Under the pieces are notes generated by a model. The model saw only the letters and a program-made list of their open reading frames with translations. It ran no database searches and had not been told where the DNA came from. From Bacillota bacterium (GTDB lineage: Bacteria; Bacillota; Clostridia; DSM-8532), in the NCBI GenBank assembly GCA_023410885.1, contig JAEYPI010000179.1:1-39139 (forward strand): a DNA stretch of 39,139 nt. The letters run 5' to 3'. Positions 7,480 through 16,242 of the stretch are shown here, one piece after another. Both the position numbers and the translations under genes were made by a program. The first letter of the stretch is position 1. Each line of letters starts with the position of its first letter.

Positions 7480-9732
7480 CTATTTGAGGCTTTGCTGCTG
7501 GCTGCCATCAGTGCGCATTCTGTAAAAGCCCCATGATGATGAATAATAAACCCAATCATCCATCAGGTTGATAAAATTACATTTATCACTGTTCAAGGCC
7601 TGCCTGCCATTCCCCTCCGTATCCATGCGGTAGATGTTATTATTATCACTGACGTTCTGATAATAGATCCACTGGCCATCAACATTGAGATAGGTGCAGG
7701 CGTCATCCCCAAGCTTTTGCCTTTCGCTTCCATCGGTGCGGATTTTATAGATGCAATCACCATCACTGAAGTTAATGTAGTAGATCCAATCCTCCAATAC
7801 ACAGAAGCTTCTCGGATTGTCATCAGTGACAACCTGCACCGAGCTGCCATCAAGCTTCATTTTCTGTAGCTTGTCATTCATAAGGGAAAAATAAATCCAA
7901 TCGTCTGATACAAAAAAGGTACTGAAATCCTGATCACTCAGCTTTTTCTGCTCCGAGCCATCAGCCCGCATCCTGTATAGGCTGTAATTGTCATTTCGAT
8001 GAGTAAAATATAACCAGTCCCCGGAGATGCACAGCTGGTAGGGGCCCTTTAGTACCCTCACAGCCTTGGTGTCGTTCATGCCAATTTTATAAAGTGTATA
8101 TTGACCCGTGGAACCAGCTTCTATAAAGTAGAGTTGATCTCCCATCGGATTGAGGTACCAGATGTACCCCTGATCATGCAGTAGGGTTTTCTCAGACCCA
8201 TCGGGTTTCATTTTCCATAAACCTTGATTCGAGTAGAACACCCAGTCTCCAAGCTTTGCAACAAGAGCATCATTGGCAATATTACCCGATGTGTTGCCGC
8301 TCAACGTTCTATTGAGCGCGGGGTCTGGCAAAACCTCAGGGGTTGCGGCCACCGGTGTGGGTGTTGACGTTTCTATTTCTTCGCCCCCATTGCCTGCTTC
8401 GGGTGTGGGACTAACCGCAATCGGCTCCGACAAAAGCGGCGTACTACTGACAGGTGCTCCCTTTGATTCCTGCGCCACATGTGAAGGCGTTTCCTTGTTT
8501 ACAGATTCACCTAAGCCTCTGTCCCCCATGGATAAAATAATCACTCCCACCAATAAAGCTGCGGCAGCTCCGATTAACCCATAGCGCAGAACTTTTTGGG
8601 ATCCGGATTTTCGCTTTACAATCATTTCATCTGAAGGATCACTATGGTGCTCAGATTCCAAAGCCACGGTCAAATCTTGGCCCGCATTTTGCACAATCCC
8701 TTGATTCAATACTTGGCCTAATATTTCATGATCCTTGCTTTCCACTGCTTGAAACAAAGCTTGGTCCAACTGATCTACATTTTGATAGCGATCCTTCTGA
8801 AAGATGGAAAGGCCTTTCAAAAGCGCACTTTCTGTATGGGGTGACAGCACGACCCCGTGTTGTGAAGGAGATACCAGCACATCTTCGGCATATCGATCCA
8901 GAGATTCAGGCGGTGTTTCCCCGGTTATCATTTTATACAGGGTAGCGCACAAAGCGTATACATCAGTCCAAGGCCCTTGATTTCCCTTGGTACGATACTG
9001 TTCCTCAGGAGCATAGCCCGGCTTTAAGAGAACCGATAAGCTCTTGTTATCATCCCCAAGATAGTCCCGGGCGGCACCGAAATCCAAAAGCTTGACCTCG
9101 CCCTCTGAGGTGAGCATGATGTTATCAGGACTGATATCCCGATGGATGATACCTGTTTGATGGATTTTCGATAAAGCCTTCATAATAGGCTTCATCAATT
9201 CAAAGGCGCTATCTGCGGGAATCTTCCCGCCGTGCTGGGAGAGGTACTGTTTCAAGGTGATGCCCTGGATATATTCCATCACAATATAAGCTGTGCCATT
9301 TTCCCTGAAAAAGTCCTTAACCGACACAATACCGGGAAGAGCACTGAACTTTGCAAGACTCTTGGCCTCGTTGACAAACTTTTCAAGCCCGCTTCGGTAA
9401 ATTTCACCTTTGTTTCCCGTAAAAGGCGCAACCGTGCCCAACCCGGTTGCTGTGGTCTCACGGGTTACAAGGCCTACGGGATAATACTCCTTAATAGCAA
9501 CCTTAATATCAAGATTGAGATCCCAACCCAGGTAGGTAATACCAAATCCGCCTTCACCCAGAGCCCTTCCAACCAAGTATTTACCGCTTAATATGGTCCA
9601 CAGCTTTAGGTGATGGTGGGGTTGTTCAGAATTTTCACTGTCAAAACCGCATTTTGTACAGTGCGCATCGGAATTATCCTTCAAAGACATGCAGCCCATA
9701 CAGAGTCTGTTGATGTCTATGGTATTTGACAT
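7480..9732 (-). CDS. Membrane Ser/Thr protein kinase with N-terminal zinc ribbon and propeller-like (DUF5050-type) C-terminal domain
   Basis: A 750-residue protein. A zinc ribbon with Cys11, Cys14, Cys25 and Cys28 comes first. The Hanks-type kinase domain follows at about residues 50-330: glycine loop GEGGFG, ATP lysine in VAIKEYYP (Lys81), catalytic loop HRDISPDN with Ser where many kinases have Lys, and DFGAARDY. A single membrane span (about 381-402) leads into a Ser/Thr/Pro linker and then seven short repeats of the form D-W-hydrophobic-Y-Y ... Y-R-M ... D-G-S, which probably form a beta-propeller outside the cell. The ribosome site AGGGAGG is well placed. PASTA repeats are absent and no phosphatase or FHA partner lies nearby, so the signal and targets are unknown. 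It converges on the C26 gene with a six-base gap. Confidence 0.87.
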   Translation of the reverse strand: MSNTIDINRLCMGCMSLKDNSDAHCTKCGFDSENSEQPHHHLKLWTILSGKYLVGRALGEGGFGITYLGWDLNLDIKVAIKEYYPVGLVTRETTATGLGTVAPFTGNKGEIYRSGLEKFVNEAKSLAKFSALPGIVSVKDFFRENGTAYIVMEYIQGITLKQYLSQHGGKIPADSAFELMKPIMKALSKIHQTGIIHRDISPDNIMLTSEGEVKLLDFGAARDYLGDDNKSLSVLLKPGYAPEEQYRTKGNQGPWTDVYALCATLYKMITGETPPESLDRYAEDVLVSPSQHGVVLSPHTESALLKGLSIFQKDRYQNVDQLDQALFQAVESKDHEILGQVLNQGIVQNAGQDLTVALESEHHSDPSDEMIVKRKSGSQKVLRYGLIGAAAALLVGVIILSMGDRGLGESVNKETPSHVAQESKGAPVSSTPLLSEPIAVSPTPEAGNGGEEIETSTPTPVAATPEVLPDPALNRTLSGNTSGNIANDALVAKLGDWVFYSNQGLWKMKPDGSEKTLLHDQGYIWYLNPMGDQLYFIEAGSTGQYTLYKIGMNDTKAVRVLKGPYQLCISGDWLYFTHRNDNYSLYRMRADGSEQKKLSDQDFSTFFVSDDWIYFSLMNDKLQKMKLDGSSVQVVTDDNPRSFCVLEDWIYYINFSDGDCIYKIRTDGSERQKLGDDACTYLNVDGQWIYYQNVSDNNNIYRMDTEGNGRQALNSDKCNFINLMDDWVYYSSSWGFYRMRTDGSQQQSLK

Positions 9733-9766
9733 GATACTTCCTCCCTAATCTATTAAGATCAGGTGC

Positions 9767-9772
9767 ATTATA
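9767..9772 (-). promoter_or_regulatory. Extended -10 promoter of the Ser/Thr kinase gene
   Basis: On the minus strand the sequence TGATATAAT gives a TG-n extended -10 element with a consensus TATAAT at 9767-9772, about 35 bases ahead of the kinase start. No good -35 hexamer is present, as is common for extended -10 promoters. Confidence 0.5.
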
Positions 9773-9780
9773 TCATATTT

Positions 9781-9818
9781 AAAAATTGGCCTGTTCCTAT
9801 AAAAAATGGGAGTAGGCC
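9781..9818 (-). terminator. Probable terminator after the GH51 gene
   Basis: Just beyond the GH51 stop, the leftward transcript can pair GGCCT with AGGCC and TCC with GGA across one internal mismatch pair, followed by AATTTTTAAA. The stem is modest but has a T-rich tail, and it separates the arabinan genes from the kinase gene, which has its own -10 element. Confidence 0.5.
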
Positions 9819-9825
9819 TTGTTGA

Positions 9826-11334
9826 CTATCGCTCAATATTCAACTGAATCATATGCCAAGAGGCTTTGGGAAGCACGAAAGAAAGCTGCTCATTTTCAAC
9901 CTTTACACCCTCTTGAGAGGACTGCTTCACCAGCGCAGACTCTCTCGTATTAACAACATCATAGGAGTAGCCACTCAAGGTGACCCACTCCTTCAGACTG
10001 GCACAGGAAAAATCCGAAAGCGCCACATGACAAGGAATATCCTGTTCAAGATTTTTATTGACCATAAAAAGCGTTAAGGTGTCTCCATTTTCAGCGAGAA
10101 CAGCTGAGCAATCTATAAAAGGCACCTCTCCAACTGAGCTGCACGTATAGGCAGGCGCATCCATTTCAACCTTTAATGCAGTCCCCCTTCCATTTCTTGA
10201 GGTATATAGAAAAGGATAATAGGTAGTCTGAGCCCATGCCCGCCCCTGAGGCTCGGTCATAATGGGCGCGAGAGTGTTGACCAATTGAGCCAGGCAGGCT
10301 ATTTTAACCACATCCGAATGATTGATTAAGGTGATCAGCATGCTGCCTACCAATAAAGCATCAGCGAAATCATAGCGCTCTTCCTCTATCGGCCTGGCTT
10401 CCATCCATTTCGGAGGCTTGACTCCGTCCTTTTGGAAGTGATACCAAACATTCCATTCATCGAAAGAAAGCTTTATCTCTTTATCCGAGCCCTTTTCAGC
10501 TTTTATCTCCTCGCAAATGGCGGCTACTTCCTTAATAAAACGCTCCATTCGGACATTACTGGCTAAAAATGCAGGAAGATCGTCATCACGGTTTCCATAG
10601 TAGGTATGCAGAGACAGGTAATCTACGTGTTCATAGGTGTGCCTCAGAACGGTGCGCTCCCAATCACCAAAGGTGGGCATCTCCCAGAAGGAGCTTCCGC
10701 AAACAACAAGCTCAATTTCCGGATCAATCCATTTCATCATTTTTGCCGTTTCGCAGGCGAGACGACCATATTCCTCTGCAGTTTTACCGCATATCTGCCA
10801 AGGGCCATCCATTTCGTTGCCCAGGCACCACAGCTTAATATCATGAGGACTTTCATACCCATGTGCAATACGGAGATCGCTGTAATAGGTCCCTCCGGGA
10901 TAGTTGCAGTACTCGAGCAGATTCGCTGCATCCTGCGCACCCTTAGTTCCTAAATTAACCGCCAGCATGGGCTTGGCATCAATCAGCTTTAAATAATCCA
11001 TAAACTCATTAGTGCCTACATGATTAGGCTCTATGGCCTCCCATGCCAGATCCAGACGTACCGGCCGCTTCTCTTTAGGCCCTACCCCATCCTCCCAACG
11101 ATAACCCGACACAAAGTTACCACCCGGATAACGGATTATAGGAACGCGAAGGGGACGAATTAAATCGATGACATCCTGGCGGAAGCCATTCTCGTCGGCC
11201 GTTTCGTGTCCGGGCTCATAGATTCCCGTATAGATTGCCCGTCCCATATGCTCAATAAAAGAACCATACAAGCGCTCATCAATGGGTGAAATAACAGATT
11301 TTGCACTGAGCTTGATTTCAGCTGATAGTGCCAT
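9826..11334 (-). CDS. abfA: Alpha-N-arabinofuranosidase, GH51
   Basis: Intracellular glycoside hydrolase of 502 residues, the usual length for bacterial GH51 arabinofuranosidases, which release L-arabinose from arabino-oligosaccharides with retention. The acid/base Glu is in WCLGNEMDGPWQ and the nucleophile Glu in LSFDEWNVWY; both are intact. The N-terminus (IDERLYGSFIEHMGRAIYTG) and the RYPGGNFVSGY strand are strongly characteristic. There is no signal peptide. The start has AAGGAG five bases upstream. It follows the LacI regulator gene by about 20 bases, so the two form an operon, and it should work with the GH127 enzyme and the importer encoded on the other strand. Confidence 0.95.
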   Translation of the reverse strand: MALSAEIKLSAKSVISPIDERLYGSFIEHMGRAIYTGIYEPGHETADENGFRQDVIDLIRPLRVPIIRYPGGNFVSGYRWEDGVGPKEKRPVRLDLAWEAIEPNHVGTNEFMDYLKLIDAKPMLAVNLGTKGAQDAANLLEYCNYPGGTYYSDLRIAHGYESPHDIKLWCLGNEMDGPWQICGKTAEEYGRLACETAKMMKWIDPEIELVVCGSSFWEMPTFGDWERTVLRHTYEHVDYLSLHTYYGNRDDDLPAFLASNVRMERFIKEVAAICEEIKAEKGSDKEIKLSFDEWNVWYHFQKDGVKPPKWMEARPIEEERYDFADALLVGSMLITLINHSDVVKIACLAQLVNTLAPIMTEPQGRAWAQTTYYPFLYTSRNGRGTALKVEMDAPAYTCSSVGEVPFIDCSAVLAENGDTLTLFMVNKNLEQDIPCHVALSDFSCASLKEWVTLSGYSYDVVNTRESALVKQSSQEGVKVENEQLSFVLPKASWHMIQLNIER

Positions 11335-11355
11335 AAACTCTCCTTATGCCACGGC

Positions 11356-12390
11356 TTATCGTGGGAGCGGACGGGTGGATTCACGTTCAATAACGGAACA
11401 GGCAAGCATGAGCTTCTGCCCACATTGAATATGGCGTCCGGCCAGCATATCGAGCAGGAGATGGGTAGCAGTCTGCCCCATCTCAAATAAAGGCAGCGAA
11501 ACTGTACTGAGCGTTGGGCGGCAAACCGTCCCGACCTCACGGTTATCAAAACCAATCAAGGCCAGATCCTTGCCAATTTGAATGCCGTACTGATTACAAT
11601 ATTCAATTACACCAGTTGCCATGATGTCATTATGGGCGAAGATGGCTGTTGCACCCGCTTTAAGAAGCTTTTCGCATAATTCGTATCCTTTATCTCTTTC
11701 CCAGTCGCCATTTAAGGTAAGCTTGGGATTATAGGGTATTTTATTGTTGTAGAGGGCTTCCTGATATCCCAGAATACGATTTGAAGTATGAATACTTTCA
11801 GCCTGACCGGCAATAACACCAATGTCACGGTGCCCCCTGTTTATCAATAATTGGGTGGCCTCGTAGGCCGCTTTCTGATCGTCATATAATACTGAAGGGA
11901 TTTTGGGGTCGGTACTGTAGCAATAGGTATACACAAAGGGTATTTCAAAATCATTTCGAACCGGAACAATGGCGCGGCTATGGTAGCCAATATAGATAAT
12001 GCCATCAACCTGCTTTGAAAGCATGGTATCCACCTGAGCATGAACCAGTTCGCTGCATTCCTCGGTATCAGGATGATTGCCAAACCGCTTATTAAAGCGC
12101 AAATTCCCCAGAATATAATGATAGCCGTTGCTTTCACAATAAGCGTCAATACCGTCAACAATTTCCGGAGTATTAAAAACCGTCAAGTCCTCGGTAATCA
12201 CTCCTAATGTGCGGCTTTGACCTTTTTTCAGACTACGAGCTGTGAGGTTTGGGCGATAATTAAGATCACGCGCTATCGCCATCACATTGTCAATAGTTTC
12301 CTGACTAACCCCCTTTTTCCCGTTAAGGACCTTGGATACTGTAGCAATGGATACCTTTGCCTTATCTGAGATTTCGCGTATTGTTGCCAT
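11356..12390 (-). CDS. LacI-family transcriptional repressor of the arabinan genes
   Basis: About 344 residues. The N-terminal helix-turn-helix and hinge (ATIREISDKAKVSIATVSKVLNG) are textbook LacI family, followed by a periplasmic-binding-protein-like effector domain ending in the SVIERESTRP segment. I start it at the ATG at 12388-12390, preceded by GAGGGAG; the longer frame adds 25 unrelated residues that would be encoded by the promoter. Palindromes TAAACGTTTA or close variants lie at its own promoter, at the GH127 promoter and, as a variant, at the binding-protein promoter. It therefore probably represses itself with abfA, GH127 and the transporter, released by arabinose or an arabino-oligosaccharide. 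The effector is inferred from context. Confidence 0.92.
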   Translation of the reverse strand: MATIREISDKAKVSIATVSKVLNGKKGVSQETIDNVMAIARDLNYRPNLTARSLKKGQSRTLGVITEDLTVFNTPEIVDGIDAYCESNGYHYILGNLRFNKRFGNHPDTEECSELVHAQVDTMLSKQVDGIIYIGYHSRAIVPVRNDFEIPFVYTYCYSTDPKIPSVLYDDQKAAYEATQLLINRGHRDIGVIAGQAESIHTSNRILGYQEALYNNKIPYNPKLTLNGDWERDKGYELCEKLLKAGATAIFAHNDIMATGVIEYCNQYGIQIGKDLALIGFDNREVGTVCRPTLSTVSLPLFEMGQTATHLLLDMLAGRHIQCGQKLMLACSVIERESTRPLPR

Positions 12391-12421
12391 GTAAGCTCCC
12401 TCTTTCACTTCACTATAGAAA

Positions 12422-12450
12422 AGATTAACATATAAACGTTTAACTTTCAA
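12422..12450 (-). promoter_or_regulatory. Promoter of lacI-abfA with operator inside the spacer
   Basis: Minus-strand TTGAAA (12445-12450) and TAATCT (12422-12427) are 17 bases apart. The perfect palindrome TAAACGTTTA (12433-12442) lies wholly within the spacer, so a bound LacI protein would exclude RNA polymerase. The central CG dinucleotide is the hallmark of LacI-family sites. Confidence 0.8.
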
Positions 12451-12533
12451 GCTACCCTCTAGCAAATACTGCTCTCTTTATTCAAAAACATTGAACTTTC
12501 ATGGAGTTTTATAGCCATATAAATAATTTATAG

Positions 12534-12543
12534 ATAACGTTTA
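12534..12543. promoter_or_regulatory. Auxiliary LacI-type half-perfect operator
   Basis: ATAACGTTTA at 12534-12543 keeps the AACGTT core and one full half-site of the TAAACGTTTA operator. It lies about midway between the two perfect operators (12433-12442 and 12677-12686) and could support looping between the divergent promoters. Confidence 0.45.
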
Positions 12544-12635
12544 AGTCTTGTAATATTTGCACAAATAATCGGTAGCATTGTAGGCACTATTTACTATTTG
12601 ATCTAAATAATATTTAAATATTTAAGAAAAATAGC

Positions 12636-12686
12636 TTTACATTTTAAGATTTTGGTATTATCTTTAAATTACATGTTAAACGTTTA
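12636..12686 (+). promoter_or_regulatory. Promoter and operator of the GH127 gene
   Basis: TTTACA (12636-12641) and TATCTT (12659-12664) are 17 bases apart and fit a moderate sigma-A promoter. The second perfect TAAACGTTTA (12677-12686) is centred about 15 bases after the -10 box, over the early transcribed region, a classic repressor position. Confidence 0.65.
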
Positions 12687-12720
12687 TTATATTAATTACT
12701 TAATCGAAAAGGAGCTCCCT

Positions 12721-14658
12721 ATGTTTTCACTTTTACAGATACCAGAGCTTGATCATATTCAAATAAAGGATGCCCTATGGAGTCGGTATATCCACATGGT
12801 TGCTGATATTATTATCCCCTACCAGTGGGAGATTCTGAATGACCGGATACCGGATGCGGCTCCTTCCCATTGCCTTAAGAATTTTCAAATCGCTGCGGGC
12901 GAGTTAAACAGCGAGCATAAGGGAGTTGTCTTCATTGATACGGATGTATATAAGTGGCTGGAGTCCGTAGCTTATTGTATTCAGAACGGTACAGGGAAAA
13001 GATTTGAGAATATGGCTGACGAGGTTATCGCGCTCATAGGCCGGGCTCAGCAAAGTGATGGATATTTGAATACTTATTATACGGTTAAAGAGCCCCATGC
13101 ACGCTTTAGTAATCTGGTGGAGGGTCATGAGCTCTATAGTGCCGGCCATCTCATTGAAGCCGCTGTCGCCTATTATAAGGCAACGGGCAAAGATAAGCTC
13201 TTAGACGTAGCCCGGCGTTTTGCAGATTTGATCTGCCAGGTGTTCGGTCCCGCCGAGAATCAGATAAAGGGTTATCCGGGGCACCAGGAAATCGAGCTGG
13301 CCTTGGTCAAATTATACCGCTTGACTGGAGAGAAGAAATACCTTGCCTGTGCCAAGTTTTTTATTGAGGAACGGGGCCAGTCACCTAGCTATTTTGAAGC
13401 GGAAATAGCTCGACGAAACGGACGGGTATTGTTTCCGGAATTCAGGGAGTACAACCTGTTGTATTCCCAAGCCCACCTTCCGGTACGCCAGCAGCATACA
13501 GCGGAGGGCCATGCAGTAAGAGCAATGTACATGTATTGCGCCATGGCAGATCTCGCCGCCGAATATGAGGATCAAGAGCTATTGAATATCTGCCAGGAAT
13601 TATGGCGTAACGTCACTCAAAAGCGCATGTATATAACAGGTGGCATTGGCTCATCGGGTTTCTTTGAGCGTTTTACAACTAATTACCATCTCCCCAACGA
13701 TTCAGCCTATTGCGAAACCTGCGCCTCCATTGGGCTTGCACAGTTTAGCAGACGTATGGGGTTGATGGAGCGGGATGCAAGCTATTTTGATATCGTTGAA
13801 AAAGCATTATACAATACGGTGCTTGCTGGCATTAGCGTCAACGGCGACCGCTATTTTTACGTGAATCCATTGGAAGTGAAGCCTGAGGCCTGTTTGGAAG
13901 CAACCTCACTGAAGCATGTCAAACCGGAACGCCAGCGTTGGTTCAGTGTGGCCTGCTGCCCAACCAATATATCCCGCACGCTGGCTTCACTGGGTCAGTA
14001 CATCTATGCTTACGATGAACAGACGCTCTATATCAATATGTTTATCTCCTCCGTTTTCCAAGCTGATCTTTTCGGTGGAAGGGCTGAGCTTCAAATGGAA
14101 GCCGACATGATGGCAAGCGGCAAGGTATCCATTAAGGTCAGCATTCCCGGGGTCATGCGTATGGCAATCCGGATCCCGGATTATTCAAAAACCCTTGAGT
14201 GCTTTGTAAATGGCATCCCGCAGCAGTTTTACATAGATAAAGGTTATGCTATCATTGAAAATCTGTCAAAAGATAGCACACTCACGCTTCAATTTGATGT
14301 AAAACCCCGGTGGATGGCAGCTGATGTCAGAGTTTGGGAAAATGCCGGCAAAGTTGCTCTCATGAAGGGTCCCTTTGTCTACTGTCTGGAGGAAACAGAT
14401 AATGGCAAGAATCTCGCATCGGTGCTTGTTAATACAAGTGAGCACGTGGCGGAATGCCAGGATGACACCTTACCCGGCGGTCTTCCGGCGCTCTTATATA
14501 AAGGAAAACGTTTAGTATACCAGAATCAAAACAGTTCACTTTATGGTGATGCCCATTTCGAGACCGAGTCCACCCCTATAAAAGCCGTTCCCTATTGTTT
14601 ATGGGGAAATCGTAAGCCCGGTGAGATGCTGGTATGGCAAAACGCTTTAATTTGGTAG
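12721..14658 (+). CDS. Beta-L-arabinofuranosidase, GH127 (DUF1680)
   Basis: About 645 residues, close to the usual GH127 length, with no signal peptide, so cytoplasmic. The family removes beta-L-arabinofuranosyl residues using a cysteine nucleophile held by zinc. The metal-site motifs are visible: AYCETCAS (Glu and Cys ligands, about residue 340) and VACCPTNISR (the adjacent cysteines, one the nucleophile). The N-terminal ALWSRYIHMV and QQSDGYLNTYY segments are family signatures. The start at 12721 has AAGGAG six bases upstream; the longer frame runs back through the operator and is not credible. It is the first rightward gene of the arabinose block and lies about 70 bases before the importer genes. 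It would complement GH51 by attacking the beta-linked sugars of plant glycoproteins. Confidence 0.92.
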   Translation: MFSLLQIPELDHIQIKDALWSRYIHMVADIIIPYQWEILNDRIPDAAPSHCLKNFQIAAGELNSEHKGVVFIDTDVYKWLESVAYCIQNGTGKRFENMADEVIALIGRAQQSDGYLNTYYTVKEPHARFSNLVEGHELYSAGHLIEAAVAYYKATGKDKLLDVARRFADLICQVFGPAENQIKGYPGHQEIELALVKLYRLTGEKKYLACAKFFIEERGQSPSYFEAEIARRNGRVLFPEFREYNLLYSQAHLPVRQQHTAEGHAVRAMYMYCAMADLAAEYEDQELLNICQELWRNVTQKRMYITGGIGSSGFFERFTTNYHLPNDSAYCETCASIGLAQFSRRMGLMERDASYFDIVEKALYNTVLAGISVNGDRYFYVNPLEVKPEACLEATSLKHVKPERQRWFSVACCPTNISRTLASLGQYIYAYDEQTLYINMFISSVFQADLFGGRAELQMEADMMASGKVSIKVSIPGVMRMAIRIPDYSKTLECFVNGIPQQFYIDKGYAIIENLSKDSTLTLQFDVKPRWMAADVRVWENAGKVALMKGPFVYCLEETDNGKNLASVLVNTSEHVAECQDDTLPGGLPALLYKGKRLVYQNQNSSLYGDAHFETESTPIKAVPYCLWGNRKPGEMLVWQNALIW

Positions 14659-14672
14659 GTTTTTTTAATTTG

Positions 14673-14701
14673 TTTATGCACAACGTTTGTTGTTGTATAA
14701 T
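14673..14701 (+). promoter_or_regulatory. Promoter of the second binding-protein gene with AACGTT site in spacer
   Basis: A consensus TATAAT (14696-14701) lies 17 bases after a weak TTTATG (14673-14678). The spacer holds ACAACGTTTGT (14680-14690), which keeps the AACGTT core of the upstream LacI operators. This suggests an internal repressible promoter giving extra binding-protein mRNA. Confidence 0.6.
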
Positions 14702-14729
14702 AAAAATACATATTAAAGGAGTGTTTAAA

Positions 14730-16148
14730 TTGGAGAGAACAAGGAAAATCCTCGCTATCCTGCTATGCGCTCTAATGCTAATCAGCGTGGCAGGCTGCGG
14801 AGCCAGCGGCACGCAGGGCCCCTCCCAAAGTGAAACCCCCTCCCAATCAGCGACACCTGAGTCATCAACACCTTCGCCGGAGACCCCAGTAGAAAAAGTC
14901 AAAGTCACCTACTCCTTCTGGGGCTCGGTAGATGAAGCAAAAGCTGTTCAAGAAGCTATGGATAAGTACAATGCTTCACAGGACAAGATTTTTGTTGAAC
15001 CCATGGTTATTCCGTGGGAAAGCTACATGACCAAGCTCAATACCATGGCCACCGCAGGCCAACTGCCCGACACCGGTATGATGCAGGAAGCGGGCCTTTT
15101 ACAGTGGGCAGAGCAGGGTGTTTTGGCTGACATCAGCACCATGTTCGGTCAGGGTGAAAGCAAGCCTCTTGACAGTTTGACCTACAGATATCAGGGCAAG
15201 CCTGTCGCATACGCCAATTGTAACGAAATACTCCTCATGTATTACAACAAGGATATGTTTGATAAAGCTAATGTTCCCTATCCCCCGGTCTCTGCCGATA
15301 AGGCTTGGACTTGGGACGAATTCGTTGCTACCGCTAAGAAGCTGACCCTTGATAAGAACGGTAAGCATCCTGGCGAAGCTGGCTTCGATTCTCAGAATAT
15401 TGTACAGTATGGCTGTCTTGTAGAGAATTTGGCATGGCAGCTTGAAACCTGGGCCATTTCCAATGGAGGTGGCTACTACTCCAAGGATGGCTCCAAGGTT
15501 ATTATTGATGATCCCGCAAGTATTGAGGGTATTCAAAAGGTCGCCGATCTCTATCTGAAAGATTTTGTAGCTCCCCTTTCCACAGGCGCTACCGACGACA
15601 GCATTCAGCGTTCCATTATCTCCAAGACCTGCGCTATGGGAACCGGTGGTGCATGGAACGTCGGAACCTGTCTGGCTGCCGCAAAAGCAGAGGGCCTAAA
15701 TTATGGCGTGGCCGTTCTTCCCTATATGAAGGAAAAGGTAACCTTGAACACAGCCGGCGCCAATGTCGTATTTAATCAGACCAAGAACCAAGATGCCGCT
15801 ATGGATTGGCTCAAATGGTATGCCCTTGAAGAAAACAGCTGGGGATTGATCGAATCAGGTATCTGGATGCCTCGTCTTGAAAAATGGTATAAGGATGAAA
15901 CCTTTACCCGTAAATGGGTCGAGAATCCTAACTTCCCTCCATATGAAGAATATAAGTCCGCAGTTGTGGATTATGCATCCGATATGAGCATTACCCGTTC
16001 AGCTCCTTGGTTCTATGTTGTTAATACCAATGATTTTAACAATGTACTGAGCTCCGCACTGGGCGATGTTTGGACCGGAAAGACCACCGCGAAGGATGCT
16101 ATCACCAAGAATATTGATGCCTTAAAAGCAGCCTTTGAAGGCAACTAA
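14730..16148 (+). CDS. Extracellular sugar-binding lipoprotein (probable arabino-oligosaccharide)
   Basis: Family 1 solute-binding protein of about 472 residues. I place the start at a TTG at 14730 because AAAGGAG ends eight bases upstream and the product then opens with a proper lipoprotein signal: basic ERTRK, a hydrophobic core, and the lipobox VAGC at about Cys21. An ATG at 14634 would add a Cys-rich stretch encoded across the promoter and is rejected. A Ser/Thr/Pro linker of about 35 residues follows. Its place between the GH127 gene and two permease genes, under a LacI-type site, argues for arabino-oligosaccharide uptake. The ligand has not been shown. Confidence 0.88.
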   Translation: MERTRKILAILLCALMLISVAGCGASGTQGPSQSETPSQSATPESSTPSPETPVEKVKVTYSFWGSVDEAKAVQEAMDKYNASQDKIFVEPMVIPWESYMTKLNTMATAGQLPDTGMMQEAGLLQWAEQGVLADISTMFGQGESKPLDSLTYRYQGKPVAYANCNEILLMYYNKDMFDKANVPYPPVSADKAWTWDEFVATAKKLTLDKNGKHPGEAGFDSQNIVQYGCLVENLAWQLETWAISNGGGYYSKDGSKVIIDDPASIEGIQKVADLYLKDFVAPLSTGATDDSIQRSIISKTCAMGTGGAWNVGTCLAAAKAEGLNYGVAVLPYMKEKVTLNTAGANVVFNQTKNQDAAMDWLKWYALEENSWGLIESGIWMPRLEKWYKDETFTRKWVENPNFPPYEEYKSAVVDYASDMSITRSAPWFYVVNTNDFNNVLSSALGDVWTGKTTAKDAITKNIDALKAAFEGN

Positions 16149-16168
16149 AGGATACTTGGAATTTCTTC

Positions 16169-16215
16169 GGGCACCCGTGTACCGTTCAAAATGTCGCGGA
16201 GGCACTCGGGTGCCC
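16169..16215 (+). repeat. Intercistronic stem-loop between binding protein and permease (arabinose operon)
   Basis: GGGCACCCG at 16169-16177 pairs perfectly with CGGGTGCCC at 16207-16215, a 9-bp GC-rich stem with a 29-base loop, in the roughly 95-base gap between the binding protein and the first permease. No T run follows. It mirrors the stem-loop in the other importer operon (2893-2930) and probably sets the binding-protein to permease ratio. Confidence 0.7.
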
Positions 16216-16242
16216 TTCCTCTATCAACTAAGAGGTGTAATT

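Noticed and set aside
8273..8584. 103-codon rightward frame opposite the kinase linker
   Set aside because: Low-complexity translation that mirrors the Ser/Thr/Pro-rich linker codons of the kinase on the other strand.
10569..10953. Overlapping rightward frames opposite the GH51 gene
   Set aside because: Antisense shadows of a gene whose catalytic motifs are intact; no own ribosome site or domain.
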